A program made the position numbers and the translations under genes. 9,720 nt of DNA from UBA9554 sp038205135 (GTDB taxonomy: Bacteria > Pseudomonadota > Alphaproteobacteria > Rhodobacterales > Rhodobacteraceae), in contig JBBRCF010000129.1 of NCBI GenBank assembly GCA_038205135.1, positions 1 to 9,720 on the forward strand, given 5' to 3'. Below, piece after piece: positions 7,028 through 9,720 of this stretch (its first letter is position 1; the number at the start of each line of letters is the position of its first letter). The notes beneath the pieces are model-generated. The model made no database searches. It had not been told where the DNA came from and was given only the letters and a program-made list of their open reading frames with translations.

Positions 7028-8302
7028 TTAGCGGTAGGCCTTCAGGATCGCGTCGGCATCGGCCTGCGCGGAGTCCAGCGCCTCTTTCGGGGTTTTCTGA
7101 CCGGTGATCGCGGCTTCCAGTGCCGAGTTCAGGATCTGCGTCACTTTCGGGCCTTCAAAGGTCGAAAGCTCGGCCACGGCGAACTGCAGCTGATCACGGG
7201 CCACAGCGGCCTGCGGGAAATCGGCCACATAGGCTTTCATCGAATCCGATTCCCAGATGTCGGCGCGCGGCGCGACATAGCCGGTCGCCTTGGTCCAGTC
7301 GCCGGCCTGTGCCGGTGCGGTGGCCCATTTCACGAAATCGACGGCGGCCTTCAGTTCGGCCTCGTTGTTGCCCTTCATCAGATAGAAGTTGCCGCCGCCC
7401 GTAGGCGCGCCCGGCTGTTTCAGACCCGGCAGGAAACCGACGCCGAAATCGAACGGCGCATTGGCGCGCACGTTGGTCAGGTTGCCGGTGGTGGTCCAGA
7501 TCATCGCGGCCTGACCTTCGAAGAAGGTCTTGGGCGTGCCGCCCCATTCCAGAATGCCGGGGGCCATCACGCCATCGGTCTTGGACAGCGCAACCATGGC
7601 TTCCAGCGCGCCGATGGCCTCGGGGGTGTTGAAATACACCTCGGTGCCGTTGTCATTCGCCAGAATGCCGCCATTGCCGGCGACGATCCCGGTCCAGAGC
7701 CAGGACGGGAAACCCGACGACGGGATGTGCACGCCATATTGCGTGACATTGCCATTGGCGTCTTTCAGCGTCAGTTTCTTGCCCATCTCGACCATTTCGG
7801 CCCAGGTGGTGGGGGCCTTTTCCGGGTCCAGACCGGCGGCGGCAAAGGCAGCCTTGTTCCAGTACAGCACCGGCGTGGACCGCTGGAACGGGATGCCCCA
7901 GGTCTTGCCCTCGGTCTGGCTGTTCATCAGGAAGGACGGATAGAACCCGCCGATCCAGTTCGCCCGATCCTCGGCGGTGATGAAGTCATCGAAAGGCGCG
8001 ATCAGATCGCCGTCAATGAAGGTGTACATGTCGGTGGACAGTGAAATCAGCAGTTGCGGCGGGTTGCCGCCCTGCGCGGCGGTGATCGCCTTGGTGGTCG
8101 TGTCGGCATAGGACCCGGTGTAGATCGCGCTGATCTTCACGTCGGGGTTGGCGGCCATGTAGGCATCCGTCAGGGCCTGCACGGTTTCGGCGGGCTTGCC
8201 GCCCACGGCGACCGGAAAATAGAACTCGAGGTCGATCGCGAAGGCCGGGGTGGCCAGAGCGACAAGCGCCGCGGTCGCGAGGAAGTGCTGACGCAGGGTC
8301 AT
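7028..8302 (-). CDS. Periplasmic solute-binding protein of ABC system 2 (UgpB-like family, ligand unknown)
   Basis: This is a 424-residue precursor. The signal peptide covers about residues 1-22, with hydrophobic FLATAALVALA and likely cleavage after AFA. The mature protein has the family 1 solute-binding fold, seen in YTGSYADTTTKAITA, QLLISLSTDMYTF, PFQRSTPVLYWNKAAF, TTWAEMVEMGKKL, SGFPSWLWTGIV, and GGGNFYLMKGNNEAEL. It aligns in outline with UgpB in the next operon (GTYAET vs GSYADT; NSSTPIMYYNK vs QRSTPVLYWNK). It lacks UgpB's WHAMGGELG start, its LENFSAW loop and its arginine segment near the C-terminus, so the ligand need not be the same. The ATG overlaps the TGA of the ATPase gene by four bases and has its own good ribosome site, AAAGGA (8310-8315), seven bases upstream. 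A glycerol-phosphate derivative, polyol or sugar are all possible. Confidence 0.9.
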   Translation of the reverse strand: MTLRQHFLATAALVALATPAFAIDLEFYFPVAVGGKPAETVQALTDAYMAANPDVKISAIYTGSYADTTTKAITAAQGGNPPQLLISLSTDMYTFIDGDLIAPFDDFITAEDRANWIGGFYPSFLMNSQTEGKTWGIPFQRSTPVLYWNKAAFAAAGLDPEKAPTTWAEMVEMGKKLTLKDANGNVTQYGVHIPSSGFPSWLWTGIVAGNGGILANDNGTEVYFNTPEAIGALEAMVALSKTDGVMAPGILEWGGTPKTFFEGQAAMIWTTTGNLTNVRANAPFDFGVGFLPGLKQPGAPTGGGNFYLMKGNNEAELKAAVDFVKWATAPAQAGDWTKATGYVAPRADIWESDSMKAYVADFPQAAVARDQLQFAVAELSTFEGPKVTQILNSALEAAITGQKTPKEALDSAQADADAILKAYR

Positions 8303-9405
8303 GGGGCAGTCCTTTCAGCTTGGTTGAACAAAGACACCGCAGGTTGCGGCGCGGGGGTAAAGGCGATGCGGCGGCCGCTATCGGCCGCGAACAGGTGCAA
8401 GGCGTCGGCGGGCCAGGACAGGTACAACCGGCCGGTCGGGCGGGGCAGATGCGCGGGTCGCCGGATCACGATCTGGTCCGGGCCGATGCGCGCGGTCACC
8501 AGCAGGTCCGCGCCCAGATATTCGATGCTGTCCAGATCGGCGGGTACGCCGGCGGGCGACAGGGTGATTTCCTCGGGCCGCAACCCGACCAGCGTGTCGC
8601 GCGCAGCATCAGGCAGCACCGCACCAGCGCCGCGCAGCGTGTCCGCCGGGATCAGGTTCATCGGCGGCGTGCCGATGAACCGCGCCACAAAGGTGGTCGC
8701 AGGGTGGCGATAGATGTCCTCGGGCGTGCCGGCCTGTTCCATCCGGCCCGCGTTCAGCAGCACGATCTGGTCGGCCATCGTCATTGCCTCGACCTGATCA
8801 TGGGTGACGTAGATCACCGTCAGCCCCAGCCGCTGTTGCAGCGTGCGCAATTCCAGCCGCATCTCGGCCCGCAGTTTGGCATCCAGATTGGACAGCGGTT
8901 CGTCCATCAGGCAGATCGGGCGTTCCGAAATCACCGCGCGGGCCAGTGCGACCCGCTGTTGCTGGCCGCCCGACAATTGCGACGGCTTGCGGGCCAGCAG
9001 CGTGTCCAGCCCCATCATGCCCGCCACCCGGGCCAGCCGCGTATTCTGTTCCGCGCGCGGCACCCGGCGCACCGACAGGCCGAACAGGATGTTGTCGCGG
9101 ACCGACAGATGCGGAAACAGCGCGTAGGACTGAAATACCATCGACAGATCCCGCGCGACGGGCGGCGCATCGGTCACATCGCGCCCGCCGATCAGAACAC
9201 GGCCCGACGTCGGCCGGTCCAATCCCGCCACCAGCCGCAACAGCGTGGACTTGCCACAACCGGACGGACCCAGCAGCGCGGTGAACCGGCGGGGTTCAAA
9301 CGTCAGGCTGATGTCGGACAGCGCCGTTGCCGTATCGAAACGCCGCCCCACGCCATCCAGCGTGACAGAAGCCGACACGGCCGCATTATCGGTTGTTGTC
9401 GTCAT
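8299..9405 (-). CDS. ABC importer ATPase, MalK/UgpC type (system 2)
   Basis: This is a 368-residue cytoplasmic ATPase. Motifs are intact: Walker A GPSGCGKS (46-53), Q-loop Q92 (VFQSYALFPH), signature LSGGQQQR (144-151), Walker B CLMDEP with E169, D-loop SNLDAKL, and H-loop H202 (VTHDQVEAMT). A TOBE region follows, with VGLRPEEI. It ends like UgpC at the shared HLF-GRRI stretch, but then carries about 21 extra residues, proline- and alanine-containing, that run over the ribosome site of the binding-protein gene. Start 9405 is supported by GGAG about five bases upstream. It is the first gene of the set, an unusual place for the ATPase, and overlaps the binding-protein gene by four bases (ATGA). 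Its permeases carry an altered coupling motif, so it probably serves them specifically. Confidence 0.93.
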   Translation of the reverse strand: MTTTTDNAAVSASVTLDGVGRRFDTATALSDISLTFEPRRFTALLGPSGCGKSTLLRLVAGLDRPTSGRVLIGGRDVTDAPPVARDLSMVFQSYALFPHLSVRDNILFGLSVRRVPRAEQNTRLARVAGMMGLDTLLARKPSQLSGGQQQRVALARAVISERPICLMDEPLSNLDAKLRAEMRLELRTLQQRLGLTVIYVTHDQVEAMTMADQIVLLNAGRMEQAGTPEDIYRHPATTFVARFIGTPPMNLIPADTLRGAGAVLPDAARDTLVGLRPEEITLSPAGVPADLDSIEYLGADLLVTARIGPDQIVIRRPAHLPRPTGRLYLSWPADALHLFAADSGRRIAFTPAPQPAVSLFNQAERTAP

Positions 9406-9421
9406 GACCGCTCCGCTATCC

Positions 9422-9464
9422 GACCTGCATGACGCATATGTGACGGGTTTGTCAGCCGCAGGTC
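9422..9464 (-). repeat. Inverted repeat just upstream of the system 2 ATPase start
   Basis: GACCTGC (9422-9428) is the exact reverse complement of GCAGGTC (9458-9464), enclosing 29 bases. A smaller inverted repeat, TGAC and GTCA with six bases between (9441-9454), lies inside. The outer arm ends 16 bases before the start codon, next to the ribosome site, so it could be an operator or, if transcribed, a leader stem-loop. Confidence 0.45.
9429..9446 (-). promoter_or_regulatory. Candidate two-unit Pho box before system 2
   Basis: On the transcribed strand CCGTCAC (9446-9440), spacer ATAT (9439-9436), and GCGTCAT (9435-9429) match the Pho-box layout of two 7-base units at an 11-base step. Each unit matches CTGTCAT at 5 of 7 positions and the spacer is all A/T. 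It lies only 24 bases before the ATG, which is close for an activator site and lowers confidence. Confidence 0.4.
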
Positions 9465-9510
9465 AAATTCTGTATGTGTTGAAATCTGCAAGGTCGGAAC
9501 CGGAGCGCCT

Positions 9511-9558
9511 GCAGACAGCGGGTTGCCCCATGGGTCTGCCGGTGCGGGCAAGGGCAGA
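9511..9558 (-). promoter_or_regulatory. Cluster of mutually exclusive short stems, possible leader element
   Basis: Three perfect 6-base pairings compete: 9511-9516 with 9534-9539, 9535-9540 with 9553-9558, and 9523-9528 with 9546-9551. The first two share the same bases, and the third crosses both. Alternative pairing of this kind is seen in attenuators, but short stems also arise by chance in GC-rich DNA, and no known riboswitch is recognisable. Confidence 0.2.
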
Positions 9559-9606
9559 TCGTGCTGCAAAAACTCACTTCAAAGTGTGGGCCGGCGCACC
9601 GATTCC

Positions 9607-9628
9607 GGCGTGGCAATGCAGCCACGCC
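9607..9628. repeat. Perfect 8-base-pair hairpin near the right edge
   Basis: GGCGTGGC (9607-9614) and GCCACGCC (9621-9628) pair perfectly around a six-base loop, AATGCA. There is no T-run on either strand. It may mark the end of a gene lying to the right, or belong to the upstream region of system 2. Confidence 0.4.
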
Positions 9629-9720
9629 TCGCTTAGCATCCTTGGCAGAATTCCAGCGGGTGCGACGCGCCCGGAACTGGACGAACCGGGGCGGGGAACG
9701 CGATTTGGCACAGGGCCTGA

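Larger units (their letters stand above)
9406..9720. other. Non-coding region upstream of the system 2 operon
   Basis: I see no convincing gene in these 315 bases. A plus-strand frame from ATG 9530 stays open to the edge (about 63 codons), but its arginine- and proline-rich product resembles nothing I know and has no clear ribosome site. A minus-strand frame entering from the right edge ends at the TGA near 9575-9577 and is equally unrecognisable. The region holds the Pho-box-like site, an enclosing inverted repeat, competing stems at 9511-9558 and a hairpin at 9607-9628. No promoter with good -35 and -10 boxes was found. Confidence 0.5.

Noticed and set aside
9530..9720. Possible partial plus-strand gene starting at ATG 9530
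   Set aside because: It is open to the edge, but has no clear ribosome site and no recognisable sequence; about 63 codons are too few to support a gene in GC-rich DNA.
1..9720. Mobile elements, CRISPR arrays, tRNA or rRNA genes, defence genes
   Set aside because: No transposase, integrase, regularly spaced identical repeats, cloverleaf or rRNA sequence was seen on either strand. All supported genes fit ordinary transport and metabolism.

Overview
The window is GC-rich (roughly 60-65%) and tightly packed, and every gene I can support lies on the minus strand. Gene content, codon use, short Shine-Dalgarno sites and ATGA/TAAATG junctions fit an alphaproteobacterium, most likely Rhodobacteraceae. 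That placement is an inference from style and protein similarity, not from a marker gene.

Read in the direction of transcription (right to left), the window opens with about 315 bases of non-coding leader or promoter DNA (9406-9720). Then comes a complete four-gene ABC importer, called system 2 here: ATPase (8299-9405), periplasmic binding protein (7028-8302), and two inner-membrane permeases (6101-6970 and 5295-6104). After a 98-base gap follows a second complete importer, system 1, in the order ugpB (3883-5196), ugpA (2915-3793), ugpE (2065-2913), ugpC (1018-2064). This is the sn-glycerol-3-phosphate / glycerophosphodiester uptake system. Its binding protein resembles enterobacterial UgpB along its whole length. 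After a 180-base gap, a GMC-family FAD oxidoreductase starts at 837 and runs off the left edge.

Both systems belong to the CUT1 family: a binding protein captures the ligand in the periplasm, two permeases form the channel, and a MalK-like ATPase dimer powers it. They use opposite gene orders (ATPase first in system 2, last in system 1). In both, the binding-protein gene is followed by a perfect hairpin before the first permease, which probably sets the excess of binding protein over membrane parts.

The most useful regulatory signal is a set of PhoB-box-like repeats with an exact 11-base period in front of ugpB (5242-5281), and a two-unit version in front of system 2 (9429-9446). These suggest that both importers respond to phosphate starvation. 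I see no new defence system, mobile element, CRISPR array or RNA gene. The unusual content is the pairing of two importers with a GMC oxidoreductase under apparent Pho control, and a shared change in the coupling-helix motif of both system 2 permeases.
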